Source of the DNA: an uncultured Lachnospiraceae bacterium
GTDB taxonomy: Bacteria; Bacillota; Clostridia; Lachnospirales; Lachnospiraceae
DNA: 64,000 nt
Direction: 5' to 3'
NCBI GenBank assembly: GCA_900315735.1
Contig: ONAD01000002.1
Location: 13,060-77,059, forward strand
The position numbers and the translations under genes were made by a program. Position 1 is the stretch's first letter. Every line of letters starts with the position of its first letter. Shown one piece after another: positions 15,630 through 24,245 of the stretch. The notes under the pieces were generated by a model. It was not told where the DNA came from, did not search any database, and was given only the letters and a program-made list of their open reading frames with translations.

Positions 15630-15662
15630 TTCGGGTGGCTGCTTTTAAAGCAGTCACCCGAA
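15630..15662 (+). other. Strong hairpin without T-run
   Basis: TTCGGGTGGCTGCTTT (15630-15645) pairs with AAAGCAGTCACCCGAA (15647-15662) with one G-T pair and a single-base loop. No poly-T follows, so it is not a standard terminator. It lies in a 370-bp stretch without a recognised gene (15399-15770), between the regulator promoter and the YefM promoter; a weak TTG-started frame runs through it but has no convincing ribosome binding site. Confidence 0.45.
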
Positions 15663-15693
15663 AGTCGTTTCTGGAGAGTCTGAATAGAAGCAG

Positions 15694-15722
15694 TTGACTT
15701 GGACATAATAGTAGAATATAAT
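15694..15722 (+). promoter_or_regulatory. Promoter of the YefM/YoeB module
   Basis: TTGACT (15694-15699), exactly 17 bases and TATAAT (15717-15722) form a near-consensus promoter. The expected start of transcription is where the operator repeats begin. Confidence 0.75.
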
Positions 15723-15727
15723 AAAAG

Positions 15728-15769
15728 TACGAAAAAACGTACGAATTTTAATACGAAAAGAGGTGCGAA
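15728..15769 (+). promoter_or_regulatory. Four TACGAA operator repeats at 12-bp spacing
   Basis: TACGAA occurs at 15728, 15740 and 15752, with TGCGAA at 15764, each exactly 12 bp from the last. The last copy ends two bases before the antitoxin ATG and partly contains the ribosome binding region. Their place from transcription start to start codon fits autorepression by the antitoxin-toxin complex. Confidence 0.65.
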
Positions 15770-15770
15770 T

Positions 15771-16022
15771 ATGATAGCAGTAAAATCAATGAATGTAAGA
15801 GACCATTTTAAAGAGTGGTGTAATAAGGTAATAAATGGAGAGACTATTATTGTATCAAGACCAAAGAATGAAAATATTGTTATGATGTCTGAAGCAGAAT
15901 ATAACGATATGAAGAAAGCTCAGAGAAATGCAGACTATCTGGCTATGCTGGACAAATCTATGTCTGAAGCAGAATCTGGAGGAGTTATTGTAAAAACAAT
16001 AGAGGAATTGGAGAATTTATAG
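15771..16022 (+). CDS. YefM/Phd family antitoxin
   Basis: I chose the ATG at 15771 (GAGGTG just upstream); an in-frame start at 15699 lies inside the promoter. The 83-residue protein begins MIAVKSMNVRDHFKEWCNKV and has IIVSRPKNENIVMMSEAEYN, the Phd/YefM DNA-binding domain, followed by an acidic helical tail that would wrap the toxin. The partner YoeB gene begins at the base after its stop. It should repress its own promoter through the TACGAA repeats. Confidence 0.92.
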   Translation: MIAVKSMNVRDHFKEWCNKVINGETIIVSRPKNENIVMMSEAEYNDMKKAQRNADYLAMLDKSMSEAESGGVIVKTIEELENL

Positions 16023-16283
16023 GTGAATATCATTTTTACACCGACTGCCTGGGAGCAGTATACAGAGTGGCAGCGGGAAGATAAGAAAATAGTAAAACGC
16101 ATTAATGAATTGATAAAAAGTATAGACAGAGAGGGATTGGCACAGGGAATAGGTAAGCCCGAACCGTTGAAATACAGGAAAGTGTGGAGCAGGCGGATTA
16201 CAGATGAACACCGCCTTACATATAATTTTGATGTAAATCAGAACTTAATTATTTATACCTGCAAATATCATTACGAAGAGTAG
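16023..16283 (+). CDS. YoeB/Txe family mRNA interferase toxin
   Basis: This is an 86-residue protein starting with GTG directly after the antitoxin stop. IIFTPTAWEQYTEWQREDKK, KRINELIKSI and GKPEPLK are diagnostic of YoeB. The catalytic residues Glu (GKPEPLK), Arg (WSRRITDEHRLTY) and the C-terminal His (CKYHYEE) are all present. YoeB cleaves mRNA in the ribosomal A site. The loop before WSRR is about two residues shorter than in the E. coli protein. A terminator hairpin follows directly. Confidence 0.94.
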   Translation: MNIIFTPTAWEQYTEWQREDKKIVKRINELIKSIDREGLAQGIGKPEPLKYRKVWSRRITDEHRLTYNFDVNQNLIIYTCKYHYEE

Positions 16284-16316
16284 CATCTGATGGAATATGA
16301 AATCAGGTGCTTTTTT
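16283..16316 (+). terminator. Terminator after yoeB
   Basis: GCATCTGAT (16283-16291) pairs with ATCAGGTGC (16302-16310) with one G-T pair, followed by six T. The stem begins on the last base of the toxin gene. Confidence 0.75.
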
Positions 16317-16331
16317 CATAGGAAAAATCCC

Positions 16332-16360
16332 TTGTCTTTTCCCCCCTCAAGCCGTACTAT
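16332..16360 (+). promoter_or_regulatory. Promoter of the leucine-rich-repeat surface gene
   Basis: TTGTCT (16332-16337), 17 bases and TACTAT (16355-16360) lie 65 bases before the ATG at 16426, which has a GGAGG site. Confidence 0.5.
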
Positions 16361-16425
16361 AGAAATAGGTATATCAATTAGAAAATCAGCCATTTATATA
16401 GAAGAAAGTACGGAGGAGTTACATA

Positions 16426-18063
16426 ATGGAGAAAAGCGCAATCAGCCGTTGGGGGAAACGGGTATCCTGCTATTTACTGACAGCCGTTCTATTGCTGGTG
16501 CAGCAGCAAGAGGTCTTTGCCATGGGGGAAGAAGAGGTACAGGCAGAGGAAATCAAGCAGGCAGAGGGAATCGAGCAGGCAGTCTATGGTGCAGAGTTAA
16601 GCACCGGAGATACTTTTGATGTAGGCGAAATAAAATATTATGTCCGCATTCCTTCATTAAAGGAAGTAATTGCATATGGAGTAGCAGATGGCACAACATT
16701 GTCCGGAACAGTAACCATTCCGGCAACCGTTGATTATGATGACGTGACATATTATGTAGGCAGCATACAGCAGGAAGCCTTTAAAGACTGCACACAGATT
16801 CAGAAAGTTGTGATTGCAGATGGAATAGAAAAAGTTGGTATCGGTGCCTTCAAAGGATGTACCGGAATAGAAGAAGTAGAACTTCCGGAAAGCGTAAATG
16901 TAATCTACTGGGAAGCTTTTTCCGGCTGTACAGCACTTCGCACCGTGAAAATGCCATCATCCATGAGCAATATTTACAACAGTGCATTTATGAATTGCAG
17001 CAGTCTGGAAAGTATTGTGATTCCAAGCGGAATTACAAGCATTGATGCAAGTACCTTCAATGGCTGTACAAGTTTGAGTCAGGTTACATTTCCAAGTGGA
17101 TTGCAGTCTATTGGAAATGCAGCATTTCTTGAATGCAGCAGCCTGACAAATATTAATTTTCCGGACAGTTGTGTAACAATAGGCGATACATCATTTTCCG
17201 GCTGCAGCAATCTTGTCAGCGTGGAAATATCTGATAAAGCACAGATAGCGCGTGGAGCATTTTTTAACTGTTTCCAGTTGCTTCAGATGAAAATACGCGT
17301 ATCCGACACAGATGGAACGGTGTCCCGGACGTTAGGTGTGAAATCAGATGAAACAACATTTGGCGGGGATACTGCAATCGGAACCGTTCCGACAAATCGT
17401 GTTTTAACATTTCTGAAAGCGGACGGAAGTTCGGAACTGACAAATGTGACCACGCCGACAAAGACAGCGGCACAGCGCGCTTATCAGAATGTAAATGACG
17501 GAGACACAACCGATAATTACTGGTATGGATGGAGCCTTGGAGCCATTGAGAATCTAAGCTATGCTATAGACATTTCCGTGAAAAAGGACAATGCTTTATG
17601 GACTGACCATGGAAAGACTTTCGTTCTTTCTTCGGATGGAACTATATTTCTGACTGATTTAACGGCAGTAGATAATGGAACATACCGCATTTATGAAGTC
17701 ATAGCCGATGGAAGAAAAGACACCGGCATGGATGTGACAGTAGCAGATGGAAATGCACAGGCAGAAGTTTCCTATTATACAGTAACCTTCTATGATGGGG
17801 ACACTGCTTATGGGGCAGATACTGATTTTGCACCGCAAGTGCTTTTAAAAGGAGAGCATCCACAGGAGCCATCCACTGAACCGACCAAAGAGGATTATAC
17901 ATTTCTGGACTGGGTTCGCACAGATGGCGGAACGGAAAGTTTTGATTTTACAGAAGCAGTAAATGATACAACCGCTGTTTATGCAAACTGGGTGCAGAAC
18001 CCGGTTCCACAGCATACGATTACCGCAGCTGCATCCACAGGTGGAAGTATCAGCCCGGCGTGA
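16426..18063 (+). CDS. BspA-like leucine-rich-repeat surface protein, N-terminal part before an in-frame TGA
   Basis: This part has 545 residues. A signal peptide (about residues 1-33) is followed by about seven BspA/Treponema-type leucine-rich repeats of 22-24 residues (for example AFKGCTGIEEVELPESVNVI, AFSGCTALRTVKMPSSMSNI). Next is a Listeria-Bacteroides (InlB-type) beta repeat (VTFYDGDTAYGADTDFAP). The frame is stopped by TGA at 18061 in the middle of a GGSISPA.SITVNEGSNSSF beta-domain motif where homologous repeats have Gly. The same frame then continues to 18795. Without the C-terminal part the product has no anchor and would be released. Such proteins bind host or community ligands outside the cell. 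Confidence 0.8.
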   Translation: MEKSAISRWGKRVSCYLLTAVLLLVQQQEVFAMGEEEVQAEEIKQAEGIEQAVYGAELSTGDTFDVGEIKYYVRIPSLKEVIAYGVADGTTLSGTVTIPATVDYDDVTYYVGSIQQEAFKDCTQIQKVVIADGIEKVGIGAFKGCTGIEEVELPESVNVIYWEAFSGCTALRTVKMPSSMSNIYNSAFMNCSSLESIVIPSGITSIDASTFNGCTSLSQVTFPSGLQSIGNAAFLECSSLTNINFPDSCVTIGDTSFSGCSNLVSVEISDKAQIARGAFFNCFQLLQMKIRVSDTDGTVSRTLGVKSDETTFGGDTAIGTVPTNRVLTFLKADGSSELTNVTTPTKTAAQRAYQNVNDGDTTDNYWYGWSLGAIENLSYAIDISVKKDNALWTDHGKTFVLSSDGTIFLTDLTAVDNGTYRIYEVIADGRKDTGMDVTVADGNAQAEVSYYTVTFYDGDTAYGADTDFAPQVLLKGEHPQEPSTEPTKEDYTFLDWVRTDGGTESFDFTEAVNDTTAVYANWVQNPVPQHTITAAASTGGSISPA

Positions 18064-18795
18064 AGCATTACTGTAAATGAAGGCAGCAACAGCAGTTTTG
18101 TGATAACACCGGATAGCGGCTATGAGATTAAAAATGTGCTGGTAGATGGCGTAAGCAAAGGCAAAATAACATCTTATACTTTCGAAAATGTGACAGAAAA
18201 TCATACGATACAGGCAGAATTTAGAAGAAGCCTGATACCGGAAGGCCCAGATAACGGAAATAATAATGGAAATCAGAATCAGAATCCAAGTCCGGAACCG
18301 AACCCAAATCCAGCACCTAACCCAGGTCAGAATCCAGATTCCGGATTGACTCCGGGTCAGAACCAGGAACCAAATCAGAATCCGGGTTCCAACCAGCAAC
18401 CTGCCGGAAATCCGCAGACTGAGCCAGCTCAGCAGACCGCAGAAAATCCACAGCAGACTGATAAAGGAACGGCTGCGGCAGCAACTGCTGATACGACAGC
18501 GGATACAGCGACGAACAATCGTACAAAAACAGGTGATGATACATTCGTGGAATTCTATGCAACCATGGCAATGATTGCCGGATTTACCTGCATTATGCTT
18601 TACTTTGCCGAGCAGGGCAAGGGCATGAGTGAGGAAGAGAAAAAGCGGAAGGTTGCCGCATGGATTGCATGGGCGAAGCAGGGAAAAGGGCTGAGAAGAG
18701 CCATTGCGCTGAGTGCAATTTTCTTCCTGCTGCTCTATTATCACAGCATTGGAAAACATTTATCCAAAGAGTATAAAACCATAATAACAGGCTAG
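18064..18795 (+). pseudogene. C-terminal part of the leucine-rich-repeat protein, cut off by TGA
   Basis: In frame with the previous entry, the sequence resumes immediately after the stop (SITVNEGSNSSFVITPDSGY). It contains a beta domain, a Pro/Asn/Gln-rich spacer of about 60 residues (PSPEPNPNPAPNPGQNPDSG), an NRTKTGDDT segment resembling a degenerate sortase-type KTGD signal, and two C-terminal membrane segments. It has no ribosome binding site of its own; a GTG at 18100 is the first start-like codon. The whole 16426-18795 span reads as one 789-codon gene carrying one GGA-to-TGA type change. A sequencing error cannot be excluded. Confidence 0.7.
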
Positions 18796-18837
18796 GGAAA
18801 CCACAACTTACAGGAAGTACAGACCGAAAGGTGAACC

Positions 18838-20352
18838 ATGACATATATAAAAGACGAATTATGTAAACTGGCAGCCTCTGATATGTATCCCCTTCATATG
18901 CCGGGGCATAAGCGGAGACTGGATTGTAATATCAATCCTTATACATATGATATTACAGAAATAGATGGATTTGATAATCTGCATGCCGCAGAGGGAATTA
19001 TAATGGAAGCCGAAGAGCGGGCAGCCGCATTGTGGGGCGCAAAGAGTTCTTTCTTTCTGGTAAATGGAAGTACCTGCGGTATTTTAGCGGCACTCAGTGC
19101 CGCATTACCGAAAAAGGGACATCTTCTGATGGCGCGAAACAGCCATAAGGCGGCATATCATGCAGCATATTTAAGAGAATTGCAGATAACCTATCTCTAT
19201 CCGGTATTTACGGAATTTGGAATACAGGGTGGAATAATGCCGGAGCAGGTGGAAGCCGCATTGGAAGCGGATAAAAGCATCGAAGCCGTTTTTCTTACGT
19301 CACCGACCTATGATGGAATCGTATCAGATATAGAAAAAATAGCAGAAATTGCCCATGAACATGGGATTCCGCTGATTGTGGATGAAGCCCATGGTGCTCA
19401 TCTTGGCTTTCATCCGTATTTTCCGAAATCAGCAATCGGATTGGGAGCCGATGTGGTAATCCAGAGTCTGCATAAGACACTTCCGGCGCCTACACAGACA
19501 GCAATCATGCATTGGAATTCTTCTTATATAAAGAAGGAACGGCTGGAATGGTTCTTAAATATCTATGAAACCAGTTCTCCATCTTACTTATTCTTAGCCA
19601 GCATGGATGAATGTGTGCGTCTATTGACAGAAGCGAAAGATAAGTATTTTGATGCATATGAGAAGCGTCTGAAAGGCTTTTATGAAAAAGCATCTCATTT
19701 TTCTAATGTGGAAGTCATGGGAGAAGGAGATTTAAAAGAGACAGAAGGCTTTGCCAAAGACCCATCGAAGCTGGTACTCCGTGCCACGAAAGCCGGACTT
19801 TCCGGGGAAGAACTGTATCAGCTGCTTCGGGAGAAATACCATTTGCAGTTAGAAATGTGTCAGGGAGACTATGCACTGGCAATGACCAGTATTTTTGACA
19901 GTGAGGAAGGTTTTGACCGGCTGTATGCGGCACTGGAAGAAATTGATGAAAATACAGTAGTTCGGAATAAGGTGCAGGAGCATGAAACAGCCGGGAAAAA
20001 TATCGTAATAGAAAATGCAGTGATAGAAAATGCCGTGGCAAACACCACAAAAAACACCGCAGCAGGAAGAACAATAACACCGCAGTTTCTGACCGAAGCC
20101 TATGGGAAGCGGACGGTGCGCATATCCATTGCGGAAGCACTGGATGCAAAGATAGCAGAAATCGGGCTAAAGGAAAGTATTGGCAAGACGGCAGGAGCAT
20201 TCGTCTATCTCTATCCGCCGGGCATTCCGATGCTGGTACCGGGAGAAGAGATTTCCAGAGAGGCAGTGGAAGTGATAAAAACCTGCCGGGAGAATGCATT
20301 TCGCATCCATGGCATGACGGAGGACGGAAAGATAAAAGTTGTCATTTCCTGA
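18838..20352 (+). CDS. Orn/Lys/Arg decarboxylase family PLP enzyme
   Basis: This is a 504-residue protein. YPLHMPGHKRR near the N-terminus and DEAHGAHLGFHPYFP, then QSLHKTLPAPTQTA with the PLP-binding Lys, define the fold type I decarboxylase of the YaaO/SpeA-like group. The likely reaction is decarboxylation of arginine, lysine or ornithine, but substrate choice cannot be read. Near residue 385-410 there is a low-complexity insertion (VIENAVIENAVANTTKNTAA) before the C-terminal domain. In Bacillus subtilis yaaO also stands beside tmk, yaaR and holB, so the order is conserved. Confidence 0.9.
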   Translation: MTYIKDELCKLAASDMYPLHMPGHKRRLDCNINPYTYDITEIDGFDNLHAAEGIIMEAEERAAALWGAKSSFFLVNGSTCGILAALSAALPKKGHLLMARNSHKAAYHAAYLRELQITYLYPVFTEFGIQGGIMPEQVEAALEADKSIEAVFLTSPTYDGIVSDIEKIAEIAHEHGIPLIVDEAHGAHLGFHPYFPKSAIGLGADVVIQSLHKTLPAPTQTAIMHWNSSYIKKERLEWFLNIYETSSPSYLFLASMDECVRLLTEAKDKYFDAYEKRLKGFYEKASHFSNVEVMGEGDLKETEGFAKDPSKLVLRATKAGLSGEELYQLLREKYHLQLEMCQGDYALAMTSIFDSEEGFDRLYAALEEIDENTVVRNKVQEHETAGKNIVIENAVIENAVANTTKNTAAGRTITPQFLTEAYGKRTVRISIAEALDAKIAEIGLKESIGKTAGAFVYLYPPGIPMLVPGEEISREAVEVIKTCRENAFRIHGMTEDGKIKVVIS

Positions 20353-20408
20353 AAATTATTTTATACTAGAAAACAGACGGCAAAACCGTAGAAACAGGAG
20401 ATTTACAC

Positions 20409-20999
20409 ATGGGAAAGATTTTCTGCCTGATGGGCAAGAGCTCAACAGGAAAAGATACCATATATAAAATGCTGCAGGATGAGAAAACCTTGCAGCTTCA
20501 GACGATTGTACCATATACTACCCGGCCAATTCGTGCCGGAGAGACAGAGGGCGTAGAATATCATTTTATTGATGATGAAAGGCTTTCGAATCTCGAAAAA
20601 GAAGGCAAAGTCATTGAGCAGCGCGCATATGATACCATATATGGAATCTGGCGTTATGCCACAATTGCAGACGGGCAGGTCAATCTGTCGGAGCACAGTT
20701 ATCTTCTGATAGGCACCCTTGCCGTGTATACACAGCTTTGTGCCTATTATGGAAAAGACGCAATCGTACCGATATATATAGAAGTAGAAGATGGTTTACG
20801 TCTGCAGCGGGCATTGGACCGGGAGCGGATGCAGGATAAGCCAAAGTATACGGAGCTTTGCAGAAGGTTTCTTGCAGATGATGCGGATTTTGCAGAAGAA
20901 GCATTGGAAAAGGCAGGAATTACCAGACGTTTTGAGAATGATAATCTGCAAAAGACAGTAGAGGAAATTGCAGCTTTTGTGCTATCATATAATGGATAG
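20409..20999 (+). CDS. Guanylate kinase-like nucleotide kinase
   Basis: This is a 196-residue protein with a P-loop ([12 protein letters not shown]) and the guanylate-kinase GMP-site pattern ([20 protein letters not shown]). It occupies the place of thymidylate kinase (tmk) in the Bacillus yaaO-tmk-yaaR-holB order but is clearly of the GMK fold. Whether it acts on GMP or on another nucleotide is uncertain; a canonical gmk usually lies elsewhere in these genomes. It is in an operon with the decarboxylase. Confidence 0.82.
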   Translation: MGKIFCLMGKSSTGKDTIYKMLQDEKTLQLQTIVPYTTRPIRAGETEGVEYHFIDDERLSNLEKEGKVIEQRAYDTIYGIWRYATIADGQVNLSEHSYLLIGTLAVYTQLCAYYGKDAIVPIYIEVEDGLRLQRALDRERMQDKPKYTELCRRFLADDADFAEEALEKAGITRRFENDNLQKTVEEIAAFVLSYNG

Positions 21000-21007
21000 G
21001 TGATAAG

Positions 21008-21448
21008 ATGGAGATTAGAGTAAACGACACTGCACCGGTGAACCAGACCACCGGAACCACGCCGGTAGAGACCGGAGACGGCAGTTTTAAATTTACATTG
21101 ACCAGTGCAATCGAGGAGCAGGAGCTTCAGCAGCGGTTGAACAGCCTCTTAGATGACATTACCAAACAGGGTAATCTCATTGCACAGCATATGGACATCC
21201 GTGACATGAAGAAATACCGCGGACTGGTGAAGGATTTCTTAAATGAAGTCGTAACCCGTTCCCATAAATTTTCCAGAGAGAACTTTCTCGACCGGAAAGG
21301 CCGTCATCGTGTCTATGGAATCGTCAAATTAGTGGATAAGAACTTAGACGAACTGGCGGAAGAGCTGGTGAAGGATGAGTCAGACCACATTACCATATTG
21401 GACAAAATCGGGGAAATTGCAGGATTATTACTGGATATTTTCACGTAG
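21008..21448 (+). CDS. YaaR (DUF327) family protein
   Basis: This is a 146-residue, soluble helical protein with the family segments [34 protein letters not shown] and [20 protein letters not shown]. It begins eight bases after the kinase stop and is followed by holB, as in Bacillus. The molecular role is unknown; conservation next to holB and yaaT is the only hint. Confidence 0.9.
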   Translation: MEIRVNDTAPVNQTTGTTPVETGDGSFKFTLTSAIEEQELQQRLNSLLDDITKQGNLIAQHMDIRDMKKYRGLVKDFLNEVVTRSHKFSRENFLDRKGRHRVYGIVKLVDKNLDELAEELVKDESDHITILDKIGEIAGLLLDIFT

Positions 21449-21497
21449 AAACAGGGCAACCTAAGGCAGCAGGCAGCTTCAGGAGAAAGGAGCGCAC

Positions 21498-22487
21498 ATG
21501 GCAGGATTTGCAGAAATCATTGGACATGAACAGATTATAGAGCATTTACAGAATGCAATAAAAATGGATAAAATATCCCATGCATATATATTGAACGGAC
21601 CGGACAAATCCGGCAAGAAAATGTTGGCGGAGGCATTTGCCCAGACCCTGCAGTGTGAGCAGCACGGCATTGAGCCTTGTATGGAGTGCCATTCCTGCAA
21701 GCAGGCAGTGAACCACAACCAGCCGGACATTATTTATGTCACACATGAGAAGCCGAATACGCTTTCTGTGGCAGATATCCGAAGCCAGCTTGTAAATGAT
21801 GTAGATGTGAAGCCATACAGCAGCAAATATAAGATTTATATTGTAGATGAAGCAGAGAAAATGAACCAGCAGGCGCAGAATGCACTGTTAAAAACCATCG
21901 AAGAGCCGCCGTCATATGCAGTTATCATTCTGCTGACTACCAATGCGGATGCATTTTTACCGACGATTCTTTCCCGGTGTGTGGTATTGAATCTTAAGGT
22001 AGTTTCCGATGATAAAATCAGAAAATATCTGATGGAGCACTGTAAAGTGCCGGATTATCAGGCGGATGTGTGTGTGGCATTTGCCCAGGGAAATGTGGGC
22101 AAAGCAATTGCGTTGGCATCTTCGGATGATTTTCAGGAGCTGAAAGCAGCTGCCGTGCAGTTATTAAAGCGAATCCATGAGATTGAGCTTTATGAATTCA
22201 AGGAAGCCATCAAACAGATTAATGAATATAAAATGGAAATCAACGATTATCTTGATATCATGATGATCTGGTTTCGGGACATTTTATTATATAAAGCAAC
22301 AACAGATGTAAATGGACTGATATTTAAGGATGAAGTCTATGACATAAAGAAGCAGGCAAGCAAGAGTTCCTACAGTGGAATTGAAGCAATATTAGAAGGA
22401 TTGGAAAAGGCAAAGGTGCGCCTTACGGCAAATGTCAACTTTGACCTGGTAATGGAATTATTGCTGCTGACAATAAAGGAGAATTAG
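21498..22487 (+). CDS. holB: DNA polymerase III delta' subunit
   Basis: This is a 329-residue clamp-loader protein. Domains: a P-loop-like GPDKSGKKML, a zinc knuckle with Cys in CEQHGIEPCMECHSCKQA, a Walker B-like IVDEAEKMNQQAQNALLKTI followed by EEPP, and a sensor region (ILLTTNADAFLPTILSRC). Delta' is the non-hydrolysing stator of the clamp loader, and the Lys in place of the usual Ser/Thr after GK agrees with that. GGAGAAAGGAG precedes the ATG. The next gene starts two bases after the stop. Confidence 0.95.
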   Translation: MAGFAEIIGHEQIIEHLQNAIKMDKISHAYILNGPDKSGKKMLAEAFAQTLQCEQHGIEPCMECHSCKQAVNHNQPDIIYVTHEKPNTLSVADIRSQLVNDVDVKPYSSKYKIYIVDEAEKMNQQAQNALLKTIEEPPSYAVIILLTTNADAFLPTILSRCVVLNLKVVSDDKIRKYLMEHCKVPDYQADVCVAFAQGNVGKAIALASSDDFQELKAAAVQLLKRIHEIELYEFKEAIKQINEYKMEINDYLDIMMIWFRDILLYKATTDVNGLIFKDEVYDIKKQASKSSYSGIEAILEGLEKAKVRLTANVNFDLVMELLLLTIKEN

Positions 22488-22488
22488 A

Positions 22489-23400
22489 ATGACAAAAGTA
22501 GTTGGAGTCAGATTCCGCAGAGCCGGAAAGATATATTATTTTGACCCGGGCAAAGCGAAGATGGCGGTAGGCAGCCATGTTATCGTGGAAACTGCCCGTG
22601 GTGTAGAGTACGGAACCGTGCTGATTGCCCCGAAAGAGGTAGACGATAAAGCAGTGGTTCAGCCATTGAAGCCGGTTATCCGCGTGGCAACCCCGGAGGA
22701 TGACAAGACCGAGCAGAGAAATAAAGAGAAAGAAAAAGAAGCATACAAAATCTGTCTTGAGAAAATTGCAAAGCATAAGCTTGAGATGAAACTGGTAGAA
22801 GCAGAGTATACCTTCGACAATAATAAGCTTCTGTTTTACTTTACCGCAGACGGACGAATCGATTTCCGTGAGCTGGTAAAGGATCTGGCAGCAGTATTCC
22901 GTACCAGAATTGAGCTGCGCCAGATTGGTGTGAGAGATGAGACTAAGATTTTAGGCGGAATCGGTATCTGCGGAAGAGAATTATGCTGTAAATCCTATCT
23001 TTCTGATTTCGCACCGGTATCCATTAAGATGGCAAAGGAGCAGAACCTGTCCTTAAACCCGACCAAGATTTCCGGTGTATGCGGCAGACTGATGTGCTGT
23101 CTGAAAAATGAAGCAGAGACTTACGAATATTTAAACAGCCGCCTTCCGAATATAGGTGATACCGTTACCACAATTGACGGATGTAAAGGTGAAGTACAGA
23201 GCATTAACGTATTGCGTCAGCAGGTGAAGGTCTTAATTGAAGTAAATGATGAGAAAGAGCTTCGGGAATATAAGGTAAAAGAGCTGAAATTCAAGCCAAG
23301 AAGACGCAGAGACAACATCAAACTTTCTCCGGAAGAGATGAAAGAACTGGAAGCCTTAGAGGATAAGGGAGGAAAGTCTAAGATTAATGACGTCAAGTAA
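22489..23400 (+). CDS. yaaT: PSP1/YaaT (RicT) family protein
   Basis: This is a 303-residue protein with the family core RTRIELRQIGVRDETKILGG and a Cys-rich signature (GICGRELCCKSYL, then GVCGRLMCCLKNE). In Bacillus subtilis YaaT/RicT with RicA and RicF forms an Fe-S containing complex that promotes RNase Y-dependent mRNA processing and affects sporulation, biofilm and competence. It begins two bases after holB. Its 3' end overlaps the methyltransferase start by 14 bases. Confidence 0.94.
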   Translation: MTKVVGVRFRRAGKIYYFDPGKAKMAVGSHVIVETARGVEYGTVLIAPKEVDDKAVVQPLKPVIRVATPEDDKTEQRNKEKEKEAYKICLEKIAKHKLEMKLVEAEYTFDNNKLLFYFTADGRIDFRELVKDLAAVFRTRIELRQIGVRDETKILGGIGICGRELCCKSYLSDFAPVSIKMAKEQNLSLNPTKISGVCGRLMCCLKNEAETYEYLNSRLPNIGDTVTTIDGCKGEVQSINVLRQQVKVLIEVNDEKELREYKVKELKFKPRRRRDNIKLSPEEMKELEALEDKGGKSKINDVK

Positions 23401-24136
23401 TGAGATTCAATTAAAACCGGACGAGCGTGTGGACGAGCTGAATCGCAAGGGTTACCGAATCATTCAGGATACGAAGCAGTTCTGCTTTGGAATGGATGCG
23501 GTACTCTTAAGTGCTTTTGCAAAGGTAAAGCCAAAGCAGAGAGTGTTAGACCTTGGAACCGGAACGGGAGTCATACCCATTCTATTAGAGGCGAAAACTC
23601 CGGGAGAGCATTTTACCGGGCTTGAGATTCAGCCGGACAGTGCCGACATGGCAAGACGAAGCGTTGCTTTAAATGGATTGACGGATAAAATCGATATCGT
23701 AACAGGAGATATAAAAGATGCCTCGAAGATCTTTGGGGCATCTTCTTTTGATATTATAACCACAAATCCGCCTTACATGATTGGACAGCACGGCCTCAAG
23801 AATCCGGAGGAAGCAAAGGCAATTGCCCGCCATGAAATATTGTGCAATCTTACGGATATTATGCGGGAAAGTGCGAGAATACTAAAGCCGGGCGGACATT
23901 TCTTTATGGTGCATCGTCCGTTTCGTCTGGCAGAAATCATCTGCTGTATGCATGAGTATCGCATTGAGCCAAAGCGGATGCGGCTGGTATATCCATTTGC
24001 AGACCGGGAGCCAAATATGGTGCTCATCGAGGGCTGCAGAGGCGGGCGTTCCCGCATGAAAGTAGAGAAGCCGCTGGTTGTATACAAAGAACCGAATGTA
24101 TACACCAATGAAATATATGAGATTTATGATTTATAA
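23387..24136 (+). CDS. TrmN6-like (tRNA1Val A37) N6-adenine methyltransferase
   Basis: This is a 249-residue protein. The SAM motif VLDLGTGTGVIPILLEAK and the catalytic NPPY (DIITTNPPYMIG) identify a class I N6-adenine methyltransferase. The N-terminal DELNRKGYRIIQDTKQFCFG matches the YabB/TrmN6 group that modifies A37 of tRNA-Val. Overlap with yaaT indicates translational coupling, and GGGAGGAAAG lies within the yaaT 3' end. In Bacillus yabB also follows yaaT. Confidence 0.9.
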   Translation: MTSSNEIQLKPDERVDELNRKGYRIIQDTKQFCFGMDAVLLSAFAKVKPKQRVLDLGTGTGVIPILLEAKTPGEHFTGLEIQPDSADMARRSVALNGLTDKIDIVTGDIKDASKIFGASSFDIITTNPPYMIGQHGLKNPEEAKAIARHEILCNLTDIMRESARILKPGGHFFMVHRPFRLAEIICCMHEYRIEPKRMRLVYPFADREPNMVLIEGCRGGRSRMKVEKPLVVYKEPNVYTNEIYEIYDL

Positions 24137-24245
24137 GATATACAATTTATAAAATGTGAATTTATACGATTTGTGACTTATAATAAATGCAATTGCAAAA
24201 AGAAATAAAAAATCGCTGCAATCTGCGTGAGGAAAGGAAAGACAT

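Noticed and set aside
15604-15684. TTG-started 26-codon frame through the hairpin at 15630
   Set aside because: Weak start, no ribosome binding site at proper distance, and the coding pattern simply follows the hairpin arms.
18061-18063. TGA as a selenocysteine codon
   Set aside because: No SECIS-like stem follows, the protein is a surface repeat protein without redox motif, and the homologous position is Gly.
17845-18759. 304-codon Cys-rich open frame on the minus strand
   Set aside because: It is antisense to the Asn/Pro/Gln-rich spacer of the leucine-rich-repeat gene. Low-complexity codons in the real gene create the long frame, and no ribosome binding site or family motif is present.
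19715-20299. 194-codon minus-strand frame rich in Leu/Pro/His
   Set aside because: Shadow of the decarboxylase gene, with no initiation signal and no recognisable motif.
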